From NCBI RefSeq assembly GCF_900128985.1, contig NZ_FQUC01000012.1:61118-125117 (forward strand): DNA of 64,000 nucleotides, given 5' to 3'. The translations under genes and the position numbers were made by a program. Shown here piece after piece: positions 16,026-23,703 of this stretch. Position 1 is the stretch's first letter. Every line of letters begins with the position of its first letter. The stretch comes from Indolivaga macrotermitis (lineage in GTDB: Bacteria > Bacteroidota > Bacteroidia > Bacteroidales > Dysgonomonadaceae). The notes below the pieces were generated by a model, which saw only the letters and a list, made by a program, of their open reading frames with translations, searched no databases and was not told the origin of the DNA.

Positions 16026-16442
16026 ATGAAAAATTGGACAATCGGTATTATTGTTTCTATTTCAATATTAAGTTGCAGCAACTTAAACAAAGATGAATTC
16101 TTCACTAACAAGCTGAGCAATATAGCTATTAATCAACCATTTCAATTAAATACAATCTTTGAGGAAGATTGGGACACTCTATATGTTATGGCTCCTTATG
16201 AACGATTGGATAGTATTAGAGGTGTGAATTTCTCTGAAGGAGATAAGAATGTTTTGATGGTTTCAACATCTTACGAGGGTAATGCGACTTTTGCTTTTAT
16301 AAAAAATAAAAGAATGGTACAGCATTACATGATTCCCTACACTGCTGTAGATTTTTTCCCATTAATAGATTCCATAAACTACTTCTCACCCAAACAGAAA
16401 TTCATTTTGGATGAGAATAGAGTAGTAAGCCTGATTGATTAA
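16026..16442 (+). CDS. Small lipoprotein B, paralog of lipoprotein A
   Basis: 138 residues with a lipobox (ILS-Cys17). It shares EDWDTLY, NFSEGDK, STSYEGNATFAFIKN and PYTAVDFFPLIDSINYFSPKQKF with the protein at 14994-15422. The last 100 nt of the two genes are also highly similar at DNA level, so the duplication looks recent, while the N-terminal thirds have diverged. It starts 16 nt after the exported protein gene and ends at a terminator shared with convergent fabH. Candidate second immunity protein, or an orphan immunity gene kept for protection. Confidence 0.75.
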   Translation: MKNWTIGIIVSISILSCSNLNKDEFFTNKLSNIAINQPFQLNTIFEEDWDTLYVMAPYERLDSIRGVNFSEGDKNVLMVSTSYEGNATFAFIKNKRMVQHYMIPYTAVDFFPLIDSINYFSPKQKFILDENRVVSLID

Positions 16443-16456
16443 CCGATAAGAAAACG

Positions 16457-16493
16457 CCGGCTTTATACCATTTAAGAATGCGAATAAAGCCGG
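16457..16493. terminator. Bidirectional terminator, lipoprotein B / fabH
   Basis: A 10-bp stem CCGGCTTTAT/ATAAAGCCGG with a 17-nt loop lies between convergent genes; A/T-rich flanks are present on both sides. Confidence 0.65.
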
Positions 16494-16503
16494 TAAATAT
16501 AAA

Positions 16504-17487
16504 TTATGAAATTGCCTCCATATGATTTTCTATGCATATCCCTGCATATGTAAAACCACCGCCAAAGCCAATAAGCATAAGCTTATCGCCCCGCTTGACC
16601 TTACCACCTTTTATTCCCTCGAACCATGCCAAAGGCACAGAAGCCGCAGAAGTATTACCATAGCTACGTACACTATCCAGACACTTATCTATAGGCATAT
16701 CCAATTCGCTGAAAACCGCCTCCAGCATGCGGTAGTTGGCACTGTGAGGTACAAAGTAGTCCACATCGTCCAGCGACATGTCATTCTTCCGGCTAAGTTC
16801 TTTCAAGCCATTACTTAATGTCTGTACAGCCCATTTATAGACTACACGTCCGTTTTGATGGAACTTATCATTAGCTATCACCTCAACCCCACTGATAGGG
16901 GCATTCTGATAAGACAAATACAAATCTTTTCCATAATCGCCATTTGTACCTGTTATAGTTTCAAACATGCGACTCTCATCCGAAGCTTCGACCAGAACAG
17001 CACCTGCCCCATCTCCGAACAACACACAGGTAGTACGGTCTTCAAGGTCGATCTTCTTCGAAAGAGCATCGGCACCAATCACCAATATCTTTTTATGGGT
17101 GTTCGCTGCAATCAGTCCTTTAGCCAAAATCAAGCCGTTCACAAATCCGGCACAGGCAGCAGCAATATCTATTGTTCCCGCATTTTTAATTTTCAACCGG
17201 GATTGTACCTGACTAGCTACACTCGGTATAAGCTGATCGGGTGTAGTAGTGGCAATTATAACAAAATCAACATCACTCAGGTCTTTGCCATAATTATCGC
17301 TGAGGTTTTCCGCCGCCTTTACGCACATATCGCTCGTAAATTCATCCGGAGCCGAAAAATACCGTTTTTCGATACCCGTCCTGTCTCTGATCCATTTATC
17401 AGATGTTTCTATATATTGTTCAAAAAAAGAGTTATTAATTTCATTCTCGGGATGATATATCCCGATAGAACTTATTGTTGCATTCAT
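16504..17487 (-). CDS. fabH: 3-oxoacyl-[ACP] synthase III (KASIII)
   Basis: A 327-residue thiolase-fold condensing enzyme that starts fatty acid synthesis by joining acyl-CoA to malonyl-ACP. The catalytic Cys112 lies in AAACAGFVNG, the His in VPHSANYRML and the Asn in SYGNTSAASVP; RDRTGIEKRYF near residue 35 and GDGAGAVLVE in the middle are typical. Length is normal. It is a single gene without plsX or rpmF, so it may be a second KASIII copy; Bacteroidales often have two. A -7 box at 17639-17646 predicts a leader of about 145 nt. Confidence 0.95.
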   Translation of the reverse strand: MNATISSIGIYHPENEINNSFFEQYIETSDKWIRDRTGIEKRYFSAPDEFTSDMCVKAAENLSDNYGKDLSDVDFVIIATTTPDQLIPSVASQVQSRLKIKNAGTIDIAAACAGFVNGLILAKGLIAANTHKKILVIGADALSKKIDLEDRTTCVLFGDGAGAVLVEASDESRMFETITGTNGDYGKDLYLSYQNAPISGVEVIANDKFHQNGRVVYKWAVQTLSNGLKELSRKNDMSLDDVDYFVPHSANYRMLEAVFSELDMPIDKCLDSVRSYGNTSAASVPLAWFEGIKGGKVKRGDKLMLIGFGGGFTYAGICIENHMEAIS

Positions 17488-17638
17488 AATCGTTTCTTAT
17501 TATATGATAACCGATTTCGCTCTGTTAATTAGCACCATAAAGGATTAAACAAGTCTTTATTCTCTTCCAATCCGGATTATTTATCAAGTCTCCAAACAGT
17601 TCAACGCACTACAGAAAACCAATCCTCCGAAAGTACGG

Positions 17639-17646
17639 CAAATATA
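17639..17646 (-). promoter_or_regulatory. -7 box (TATATTTG) of fabH
   Basis: Reverse-strand TATATTTG fits the TAnnTTTG consensus; it is the only such match between fabH and its upstream neighbour. Confidence 0.45.
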
Positions 17647-17765
17647 AAAGTTTATACAAAACCCAATATATGTCCCCACTGGAATTCGATACTTTTTGCT
17701 AAAGAAATATAGAATTTTAACAACCCCATTAACAATAAAAAATAGAAAGACACAGCCTATGCCAT

Positions 17766-17801
17766 TAAAAAGATAGCGGATCCTATTCGAGACCCGCTAT
17801 C
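17766..17801 (-). terminator. Terminator of the flavin-binding protein gene
   Basis: GATAGCGG/CCGCTATC stem (17772-17779 with 17794-17801) followed on the minus strand by TTTTTAAT. Confidence 0.7.
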
Positions 17802-17824
17802 ATATATCTATCAACTATATTGGT

Positions 17825-18214
17825 TTACAAAGTTTGCTTTGCCTTCGTTATGGTTACTTCCAAAACTCTGGACAAAAAAGAAAACTTCTCTTTCATCATA
17901 TCATATTCTTCACCCGAATCGAAATAGCGGGCTGTACCGCTTACCAGAAAGCCCGTTCCCTGATAATCTTTGTATCCTAACACCTCACGTGTGCCCAGTG
18001 TAAGAAGTATCTGATTATTCGCTGTTACATTCTTTTGGGTTTTACGTAAACCATATGCAGGAATCAATATACGTTCATCTTCGGTCACCACCAGATACGA
18101 ATTCCACGTATTAGCAACATGAGCCCCTTCGGGTGTCCACGAAACAATAGCAACCACACCTTCGTGACTCAACACTTCATAAAATTTGTCTGATAATTTC
18201 TTCTGGGTATCCAT
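17825..18214 (-). CDS. Pyridoxamine 5'-phosphate oxidase-family FMN-binding protein
   Basis: A 129-residue split-barrel flavin-binding protein. GVVAIVSWTPEGAHVANTWNSYLVV and LIPAYGLRKTQKNV resemble the small FMN-binding proteins known from Desulfovibrio. It lacks the substrate-binding residues expected of true PdxH and is much shorter, so vitamin B6 synthesis is unlikely. It is probably a cytosolic flavoprotein reductase or flavin store. A Crp-like regulator lies 98 nt upstream on the same strand and could control it; both have their own -7 boxes. Confidence 0.8.
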   Translation of the reverse strand: MDTQKKLSDKFYEVLSHEGVVAIVSWTPEGAHVANTWNSYLVVTEDERILIPAYGLRKTQKNVTANNQILLTLGTREVLGYKDYQGTGFLVSGTARYFDSGEEYDMMKEKFSFLSRVLEVTITKAKQTL

Positions 18215-18246
18215 ACTTCTTCTTATTCGTTATTTATTATTTGTTA

Positions 18247-18254
18247 CAAAAGTA
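18247..18254 (-). promoter_or_regulatory. -7 box (TACTTTTG) of the flavin-binding protein gene
   Basis: Reverse-strand TACTTTTG fits TAnnTTTG, 32 nt from the start codon. Confidence 0.5.
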
Positions 18255-18312
18255 TGGAAGCCCTTCGGTATAAAAATTAAGCTGGTTTAAGAAACGCTCA
18301 TAAGACCATTTT

Positions 18313-18885
18313 TTACCGTACCTTTTTTCTTAACTCGCTCAAGTATTCCGGAGTCAGGCCTAAATAAGAAGCCAGCATATATTGAGGTATCCGCTGTACA
18401 AACTGAGGAAACGACGAGGCAAAATGCCAGTACATATCTTCCTTCGACAAGCTGTATATCAGTTTCATCCTAAACTGGTATGCCGCCAACGCCCTTTGAG
18501 ACATAATTCTGAAATAACGTTCGAGTACAGGAACTTCTTCCAGTAACCGATTGTAATTAGCTGCATCGACAGCTAATATCTCGGACTTCTCGATAGCCTG
18601 TACACTATAAGATGATGGAATCTGATCCATAAAACTGAAAAGATCGGTCAGCCACCAATTCTCAAGAGCGAACTGTACAGTCTGCTCCATACCCTTATCA
18701 TTATAGAAAAACATTCTCAGACAACCCTTAGCCGTAAAATAATACGACTTACAGACTTCACCCTCATTCAGCAGGAAAGCCTTATTATTCAAGGAAAAAG
18801 AACCGAAACAATCGCAAACCGTTTCAACTTCCGAATCCTTTAGCGGGACATATTTCTCTATATGATCTATAAGATTCTTGTACAT
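18313..18885 (-). CDS. Crp/Fnr-family transcriptional regulator
   Basis: 190 residues: a cyclic-nucleotide-binding-like beta-roll (residues about 1-120, LLNEGEVCKSYYFTAKGCLRMFFYNDKGMEQTVQF and VQAIEKSEILAVD) and a compact C-terminal helix-turn-helix (ASYLGLTPEYLSELRKK at the end). The usual phosphate-binding-cassette residues for cAMP are not obvious, which is common in Bacteroidetes members of this family, so the signal is unknown. No CxxC cluster typical of Fnr is seen. Candidate target: the adjacent flavoprotein. Confidence 0.9.
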   Translation of the reverse strand: MYKNLIDHIEKYVPLKDSEVETVCDCFGSFSLNNKAFLLNEGEVCKSYYFTAKGCLRMFFYNDKGMEQTVQFALENWWLTDLFSFMDQIPSSYSVQAIEKSEILAVDAANYNRLLEEVPVLERYFRIMSQRALAAYQFRMKLIYSLSKEDMYWHFASSFPQFVQRIPQYMLASYLGLTPEYLSELRKKVR

Positions 18886-18904
18886 ATTACTGTGTTATGA
18901 AAAA

Positions 18905-18912
18905 CAAAACTA
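18905..18912 (-). promoter_or_regulatory. -7 box (TAGTTTTG) of the Crp-like gene
   Basis: Reverse-strand TAGTTTTG fits TAnnTTTG, 19 nt before the ATG. Confidence 0.45.
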
Positions 18913-19100
18913 ATCAAAAGAAACAAGAGATTTAAAACCCTGTCATAAAATATACGGAAAACAGACCGGATACAACGCAGATAGAAATCACAAACCCCGA
19001 ACCCTTAACATTTGTTAATATTTAAGATTTTACAAACTTTTTTTAACTGATTCTGTTTTGAAATAAGAAAGAACTAAATAATTCAAAAAATTCACAAAAC

Positions 19101-19682
19101 ATGAAAAAAAAGCTATTTTATATATGCATTTTCTTCTTATCCGTATGTGGGGTAAACGCACAAAACACACAAGAAAATCTATATAAACCAAGTTTTGCAA
19201 TCAAAACTAATGCTTTGTATTGGTTAACAACAACACCCAACCTCGGTATTGAAATAGGATTATCAGATAAATTCACCTTAGACATCTCGGGGAATTATAA
19301 CCCGTGGGATTTTGGTGACAACAAAAAAATAAAACACTGGCTTGTTCAACCGGAAATCCGGTATTGGTTCTGCGAAAGGTTTAACGGACATTTCATCGGA
19401 TTCCACGGACATTATTCCGAATTTAATGTCGGAGGGATTAAAATGCTCGGAATTGAAGAGCACCGTTACGAAGGCAACCTGTACGGCGGAGGTATTTCGT
19501 ACGGATATCAGTGGGTATTGAGCAATCGCTGGAGCCTCGAAGCAACAGTAGGTGCCGGCTATGCCCACATCGACTACGATAAATACAGATGCGAAGAATG
19601 CGGAACTAAATTAAAAAGCGATTCCAAAAACTATTGGGGGCCAACCAAAGTAGGTCTCAGCGTTATTTATATTTTCAAATAA
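19101..19682 (+). CDS. DUF3575-family outer-membrane protein
   Basis: 193 residues: signal peptide (1-20, VCGVNAQ) and an 8-strand beta-barrel-like body (AIKTNALYWLTTTPNLGIEIGLSDKFTLDIS, PEIRYWF, GGISYGYQW, WSLEATVGAGYAHIDYDKY). This matches DUF3575 proteins of Bacteroidales, which commonly stand at the front of fimbrillin (Mfa/FimA-type) operons. A CEEC motif near residue 168 is unusual. It is followed after 15 nt by the DUF3868 partner. Confidence 0.85.
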   Translation: MKKKLFYICIFFLSVCGVNAQNTQENLYKPSFAIKTNALYWLTTTPNLGIEIGLSDKFTLDISGNYNPWDFGDNKKIKHWLVQPEIRYWFCERFNGHFIGFHGHYSEFNVGGIKMLGIEEHRYEGNLYGGGISYGYQWVLSNRWSLEATVGAGYAHIDYDKYRCEECGTKLKSDSKNYWGPTKVGLSVIYIFK

Positions 19683-19697
19683 ACAGTCGGAAAGAAC

Positions 19698-21152
19698 ATG
19701 AAAAAGATTATATACAGTATATTCATAGCCACACTATTTTCGGGTACTCCTATAGTTTTATCCGCTCAGAATATATATAAAGAACAGATCAATGTAAACT
19801 CAAGCCAACTGCAACAAAAAGGCGACTCCTTGTACGTCAGCATGCAGATAGACATTGAGAAGCTCGACATCGACAACCAACGTTCGTTGACCCTTACCCC
19901 TTTGCTTTCGAGTAATGGAAACCAGCGCACATTGCCCCCAGTACTGATCAACGGATCGACCCGGCACAAAGTGTACGAAAGATCTATCAACCTGAAAAAA
20001 GATCAGGCGGAACAGCTCGATTTCTATAAGGTCGTAAAAGAGAATTCCCTGAACAACACGATACAATACAATACCGTCATTCCTTACGAAAGCTGGATGG
20101 AAACCTCTCAGTTACAAGTAAAAGAAGACCTGTGCGGATGTGGAGGACATCAACAGGAAACATATACGGAAACACTGGCTGCTAACTTTGCAGGGGAGGT
20201 AAAAGCACAACCGTATATCCCGATATTAGCTTATATAGAACCACGTAAGGAAGAGATAAAAGAACGTTCATCGAAATGGGAAACAGCCTTAGATTTTCCG
20301 GTGAACCAATCGACAATCCTTCCCAACTATATGAACAATTTGTATGAGTTGAGTAAAGTCGAAGAAAAAATAAATTCTATCAAATCAGATAACAGTATCC
20401 AGATTTCAAAAATAATTATCACAGGTTTTGCCTCACCCGAAGGATCGGTAGCCATCAACGAAAAATTATCTAAGGAACGTGCCGAAGCCCTTAAGAATTA
20501 TCTTGCACAAAAGCTGGCAATGCCATCTGATATTTATCAGGTACAATACGGTGGCGAAAACTGGGACGGGCTGGTTTCCTTACTCAATGCTTCCGATATA
20601 AGCCGTAAAGAAGGAATACTGGATATTATCCGGAACACAGATAACGTTGATTCAAGAAAAAGCAAACTGAAAACATTTGCAGGAGGCTCGGCGTACAAAG
20701 AACTACTTACAAATGTCTATCCCAAACTGAGAAAGGTAGTCGGAGAAGCATATTATACTGTTAAAAATTATACTGTAGACGAAACTAAAGCAAATCTGAA
20801 AGATAAGGCCAACCAACTGAGCCTTTCCGAAATTTACCAACTGGCTAACACTTATCCCGAAGGTAGCCCGTCGTTTGCCGAAGCATTCGAAACAGCAGCA
20901 AAAACATATCCGGACAATGCTATAGCCAATCTGAACTATGCAGCCGCATTATTGTCTCAAAAAGATACTCAAAACGCAAAGATATATCTCGACAAGTCAG
21001 ACAAGAACAGCCCCGAGTATTCGAACAATCTGGGTGTATATTATCTACTTCTGAAAGATACCGGAAAAGCCAAAGTTGAGTTCGAAAAAGCATCGAAAGC
21101 CGGAATACCTGCCGCTAAAGTAAATTTGAAGCAGCTCGAAACCGCAAAATAA
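19698..21152 (+). CDS. DUF3868/OmpA-like envelope protein
   Basis: 484 residues: signal peptide (1-24), N-terminal DUF3868 beta-domain (about 25-150, with the CGCGG motif near 151), an OmpA-like peptidoglycan-associating stretch (about 235-290, KIIITGFASPEGSVAINEKLSKERAEALKNYL) and a C-terminal TPR-like helical region (about 385-480). The layout is that of Bacteroidales fimbria-associated proteins found with DUF3575. No fimbrillin gene follows, since a strong terminator lies 57 nt downstream, so the pair may be a stand-alone envelope complex or an orphaned anchor. Confidence 0.85.
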   Translation: MKKIIYSIFIATLFSGTPIVLSAQNIYKEQINVNSSQLQQKGDSLYVSMQIDIEKLDIDNQRSLTLTPLLSSNGNQRTLPPVLINGSTRHKVYERSINLKKDQAEQLDFYKVVKENSLNNTIQYNTVIPYESWMETSQLQVKEDLCGCGGHQQETYTETLAANFAGEVKAQPYIPILAYIEPRKEEIKERSSKWETALDFPVNQSTILPNYMNNLYELSKVEEKINSIKSDNSIQISKIIITGFASPEGSVAINEKLSKERAEALKNYLAQKLAMPSDIYQVQYGGENWDGLVSLLNASDISRKEGILDIIRNTDNVDSRKSKLKTFAGGSAYKELLTNVYPKLRKVVGEAYYTVKNYTVDETKANLKDKANQLSLSEIYQLANTYPEGSPSFAEAFETAAKTYPDNAIANLNYAAALLSQKDTQNAKIYLDKSDKNSPEYSNNLGVYYLLLKDTGKAKVEFEKASKAGIPAAKVNLKQLETAK

Positions 21153-21208
21153 AGATATCGGCAAACCGTACTTGGAACTAAATATTCATTTTTATCTTCA
21201 CTAAAGCA

Positions 21209-21250
21209 AAGGAGATAGCTGATCAGAGAATCGCTATCTCCTTCTTTTTT
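21209..21250 (+). terminator. Terminator of the DUF3575/DUF3868 operon
   Basis: An 11-bp stem AAGGAGATAGC/GCTATCTCCTT with a 13-nt loop, then CTTTTTT. Confidence 0.9.
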
Positions 21251-21318
21251 ATAATAAGTAATCTGTTTAAATTTCGACAGTAAAAATAAAACAACCTCTT
21301 ACATTCTAAAAAAAAATA

Positions 21319-21326
21319 TAACTTTG
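21319..21326 (+). promoter_or_regulatory. -7 box (TAACTTTG) of elaA-galE
   Basis: TAACTTTG fits TAnnTTTG, 25 nt before the acetyltransferase start; the only candidate promoter between the upstream terminator and this gene. Confidence 0.6.
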
Positions 21327-21351
21327 TAATTCGCTTTTAATTTAATAACGA

Positions 21352-21813
21352 ATGCCCCATAGTGATAAATCTATAAAGTGGGAAGTAGACCGGTTTGAAG
21401 AATTAACTCTTGATAAATTGTATAAAATTCTTCATCTCAGAGCCGATATCTTTGTTGTGGAACAAAACTGCCCTTATCTCGATCCCGATTTTAAAGACCA
21501 AAAAGCAAGGCATCTTCAAGGCTATGCCGGAAACAGGCTCATTGCCTATTGCCGCTTATTCGGTAAAGGAGACTATTTTGAGCAAGCCAGTATAGGACGT
21601 GTGGTGGTTGCAAAAGATTACCGCAAATACGGATACGGACATCAAATGATGGACAAAGCCATAGAACTAATCAGAGTACAGTTTAACGAGACGCGACTCA
21701 CTATTTCGGCTCAGTTATATCTGAAAGCGTTTTACGAAAGCCATGGTTTTGTACAAGTTGGCGAACCCTATCTCGAGGACGATATTCCTCATATCCGAAT
21801 GGAAAAGAAGTAA
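21352..21813 (+). CDS. GNAT-family N-acetyltransferase, ElaA-like
   Basis: 153 residues of the ElaA subgroup of GNAT acetyltransferases. Seen: LYKILHLRADIFVVEQNCPYLDPDFKDQKA at the N-terminus, ASIGRVVVAKDYRKYGYGHQMMDKAI (acetyl-CoA pyrophosphate loop R/Y-K-Y-G-Y-G), and FYESHGFVQVGEPYLEDDIPHIRME at the end. The substrate is unknown; family members are cytosolic. It lies 32 nt upstream of galE and is probably co-transcribed with it. Confidence 0.9.
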   Translation: MPHSDKSIKWEVDRFEELTLDKLYKILHLRADIFVVEQNCPYLDPDFKDQKARHLQGYAGNRLIAYCRLFGKGDYFEQASIGRVVVAKDYRKYGYGHQMMDKAIELIRVQFNETRLTISAQLYLKAFYESHGFVQVGEPYLEDDIPHIRMEKK

Positions 21814-21845
21814 AAATATAACATCTAAAAAAAACAAGCATAGTT

Positions 21846-22880
21846 ATGAAACAAAAAATCTTAGTAACAGGTGGTGCCGGATACATTGGTTCTCACACAG
21901 TTGTAGAACTTCAAAACGCCGGATACGATGTGATTGTGGTTGATAACCTGTCGAACTCGACAGCCGATAGCATAGATGGTATTGAGCGTATAACCGGAAT
22001 TCGTCCTGCTTTCGAAAATGTAGATTGCAACGACGAGGCTTCTATGAAAAATATTTTCACAAAATATGCTCCTATAAGCGGAATTATCCATTTTGCAGCA
22101 AGCAAAGCCGTAGGCGAATCGGTACAGAAGCCTTTACTATATTACAAAAATAATATCGTATCACTGATAAATCTACTGGAACTGATGCCCCAGTTCGATG
22201 TAAAAGGTATTGTATTCTCTTCATCATGCACCGTTTATGGCGAGCCTGATGTAAATCCTATTGACGAAACAGCTCCGATCAAGCCGGCTGCATCGCCTTA
22301 TGGTAATACCAAACAAATAAATGAAGAAATCATTCAGGACTTCATTCGTTCGGGAGCCAATATCAAAAGCATAATCCTTCGCTATTTTAATCCGGTAGGT
22401 TCGCATCCTTCGGCTGAAATCGGAGAGTTACCCAACGGAGTGCCACAGAACCTTGTGCCTTTCATTACACAAACAGCTATGGGAATCCGCAAAGAGCTGA
22501 GCATATTCGGAGACGATTATGATACTCCTGACGGATCATGTGTACGCGACTTCATCAATGTGGTAGACCTGGCTAAAGCCCACGTCATCGCAATTGACCG
22601 TATGCTACAAGACAAGTCGAATGAAAAAGTCGAAGTATTCAATCTCGGCACAGGCGACGGACTATCTGTACTGGAGCTTATCAATGTATTTGAGAAAGTA
22701 ACCGGAGTGAAAGTAAACTACAAGATTGTAGGACGCCGCGAAGGAGACATTATCAAAATATGGGCTAATCCCGAAAAAGCGAATAAAGTTTTGGGGTGGA
22801 CTGCTCAAACTCCTATATCTGACACAATGGCTTCTGCCTGGAAGTGGCAGGAAAAGCTAAGGGAAAAAGGAATTATGTAA
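21846..22880 (+). CDS. galE: UDP-glucose 4-epimerase
   Basis: A 344-residue extended short-chain dehydrogenase that interconverts UDP-glucose and UDP-galactose with bound NAD+. Rossmann motif GGAGYIGSH (residues 8-16), catalytic Ser in SSSCTVYGEP, Tyr-x-x-x-Lys in SPYGNTKQ, and the GalE C-terminal pattern (RDFINVVDLAKAH, FNLGTGDGLSVLE, REGDI). It supplies galactosyl donors for glycan synthesis, such as the EPS and LPS-type loci elsewhere in the window. It ends at a strong bidirectional terminator. Confidence 0.96.
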   Translation: MKQKILVTGGAGYIGSHTVVELQNAGYDVIVVDNLSNSTADSIDGIERITGIRPAFENVDCNDEASMKNIFTKYAPISGIIHFAASKAVGESVQKPLLYYKNNIVSLINLLELMPQFDVKGIVFSSSCTVYGEPDVNPIDETAPIKPAASPYGNTKQINEEIIQDFIRSGANIKSIILRYFNPVGSHPSAEIGELPNGVPQNLVPFITQTAMGIRKELSIFGDDYDTPDGSCVRDFINVVDLAKAHVIAIDRMLQDKSNEKVEVFNLGTGDGLSVLELINVFEKVTGVKVNYKIVGRREGDIIKIWANPEKANKVLGWTAQTPISDTMASAWKWQEKLREKGIM

Positions 22881-22899
22881 TAATAGAAATAATCATAAA

Positions 22900-22929
22900 A
22901 AAAGGCTGAAATATAAATTTCAGCCTTTT
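22900..22929. terminator. Bidirectional terminator, galE / GG peptide
   Basis: A perfect 13-bp stem AAAAGGCTGAAAT/ATTTCAGCCTTTT with a 4-nt loop; T-runs follow on both strands (seven T on the minus strand). Confidence 0.9.
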
Positions 22930-22954
22930 CTTTCTACATAAAGAACATTCCCTC

Positions 22955-23092
22955 TTATCTTGTTTTTAGTGCCTGAAAAGGAATATCACCTCGCGCATCT
23001 CCATACTTTATAGTATATTGCAGCACCTTACACGCGCCACCTTGCAATTTATTCATCTCAGTCTTGTTCAATTGTTTGATTTTTGTTTTCAT
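22955..23092 (-). CDS. Double-glycine leader peptide precursor (candidate ribosomal natural product / bacteriocin)
   Basis: A 45-residue ORF too short for routine gene calling. The leader reads MKTKIKQLNKTEMNKLQGG (residues 1-19), with the L-N-K-x-E-M-x-x-L-x-GG pattern of GG-type leaders cleaved by C39 peptidase/ABC exporters and of the GG-Bacteroidales natural product precursors. The 26-residue core begins A-C-K and contains one Cys, is basic, and ends in LKTR. It starts 17 nt after a CPBP intramembrane protease gene and is followed by a strong terminator, so the two form an operon. No modification enzyme or exporter lies in the window. The single Cys argues against a disulfide, so a modified or thiol-active peptide, or a signalling peptide, is possible. 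Confidence 0.75.
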   Translation of the reverse strand: MKTKIKQLNKTEMNKLQGGACKVLQYTIKYGDARGDIPFQALKTR

Positions 23093-23109
23093 AATGTAGT
23101 TTTATAAAT

Positions 23110-23637
23110 TTAGAATATATGAATTAAAGCTGTTACTGTTAAGTTAAATATCGAATGCAATAGAATAGAAACAATTATAGCATGTATCATAGAACCATTT
23201 TCATATAACTTAATGAAATACCATCCCAAAACAGAACCGGCAATGAAAAAGTATAGAAACTCATACAAATCATAATGAGTTTTATGCGCCAGACTGAATG
23301 ACACAGCTATGATAATAAGAGTGAAAAAGTTGTTTATACCCAAAAACCGAGAAAGAACCAAATAGGGTATTACCAGATTAATTATGGTTTCTACAACAGG
23401 AGCGACAATTATAGGAGCGACAATTTCATTATAGATCGTTTTAGGAGGAGATTGGTATTGATATAAAATTTCGAAATAGTAATCGATACCATTAACGATA
23501 AAAAAACTAAGCATCAGTAACAAGTAGTAAAAGAGAAAAACTCCCCTTCTCCCTTCAATGAACCGTATTACTTTTATCCTTGAATCGAGTGCTGTCTCCA
23601 TCAACAGCAAAACTAGAAACATACATATTAACAACAC
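23110..23637 (-). CDS. CPBP-family intramembrane glutamic protease
   Basis: A 175-residue membrane protein with about 5-6 hydrophobic segments. CPBP (CAAX protease / bacteriocin-processing) motifs: Glu83 in APVVETIIN (position of motif 1, but lacking the usual Glu-Glu and Arg), F114-x-x-x-H118 (FSLAH) and H161-x-x-x-N165 (HSIFN). It starts at GTG (23637) or, more likely, ATG at 23622 (residue 6). Family members process prenylated proteins or peptides and in many bacteria give self-immunity next to bacteriocin genes. Here the next gene downstream encodes a GG-leader peptide, which fits a processing or immunity role. The altered first motif could mean reduced or different activity. Confidence 0.85.
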   Translation of the reverse strand: MLLICMFLVLLLMETALDSRIKVIRFIEGRRGVFLFYYLLLMLSFFIVNGIDYYFEILYQYQSPPKTIYNEIVAPIIVAPVVETIINLVIPYLVLSRFLGINNFFTLIIIAVSFSLAHKTHYDLYEFLYFFIAGSVLGWYFIKLYENGSMIHAIIVSILLHSIFNLTVTALIHIF

Positions 23638-23664
23638 ATAATAGAACTTTCCCTTTTTTATAAC

Positions 23665-23680
23665 AGTTTACAGTTAAACT
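23665..23680 (-). promoter_or_regulatory. Dyad upstream of the CPBP-peptide operon
   Basis: AGTTTA-CAGT-TAAACT is a perfect 6-bp inverted repeat, directly followed by a second small dyad TTTCAG-T-CTGAAA (23680-23692). Both lie 28-55 nt upstream of the CPBP start, where a regulator could bind. No TAnnTTTG box is evident. Confidence 0.35.
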
Positions 23681-23703
23681 TTCAGTCTGAAAAGAAAAAA
23701 TTG

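Larger units (their letters stand above)
17488..17824. other. 337-nt gap: fabH leader and terminator of the next gene
   Basis: No gene seen. It holds the candidate fabH promoter (17639-17646) with its long leader, and a minus-strand terminator at 17766-17801. The rest is plain AT-rich DNA. Confidence 0.6.

Noticed and set aside
17825..18214. True pyridoxamine phosphate oxidase (pdxH)
   Set aside because: Too short and lacks PLP-binding residues of PdxH; better as a small FMN-binding split-barrel protein.
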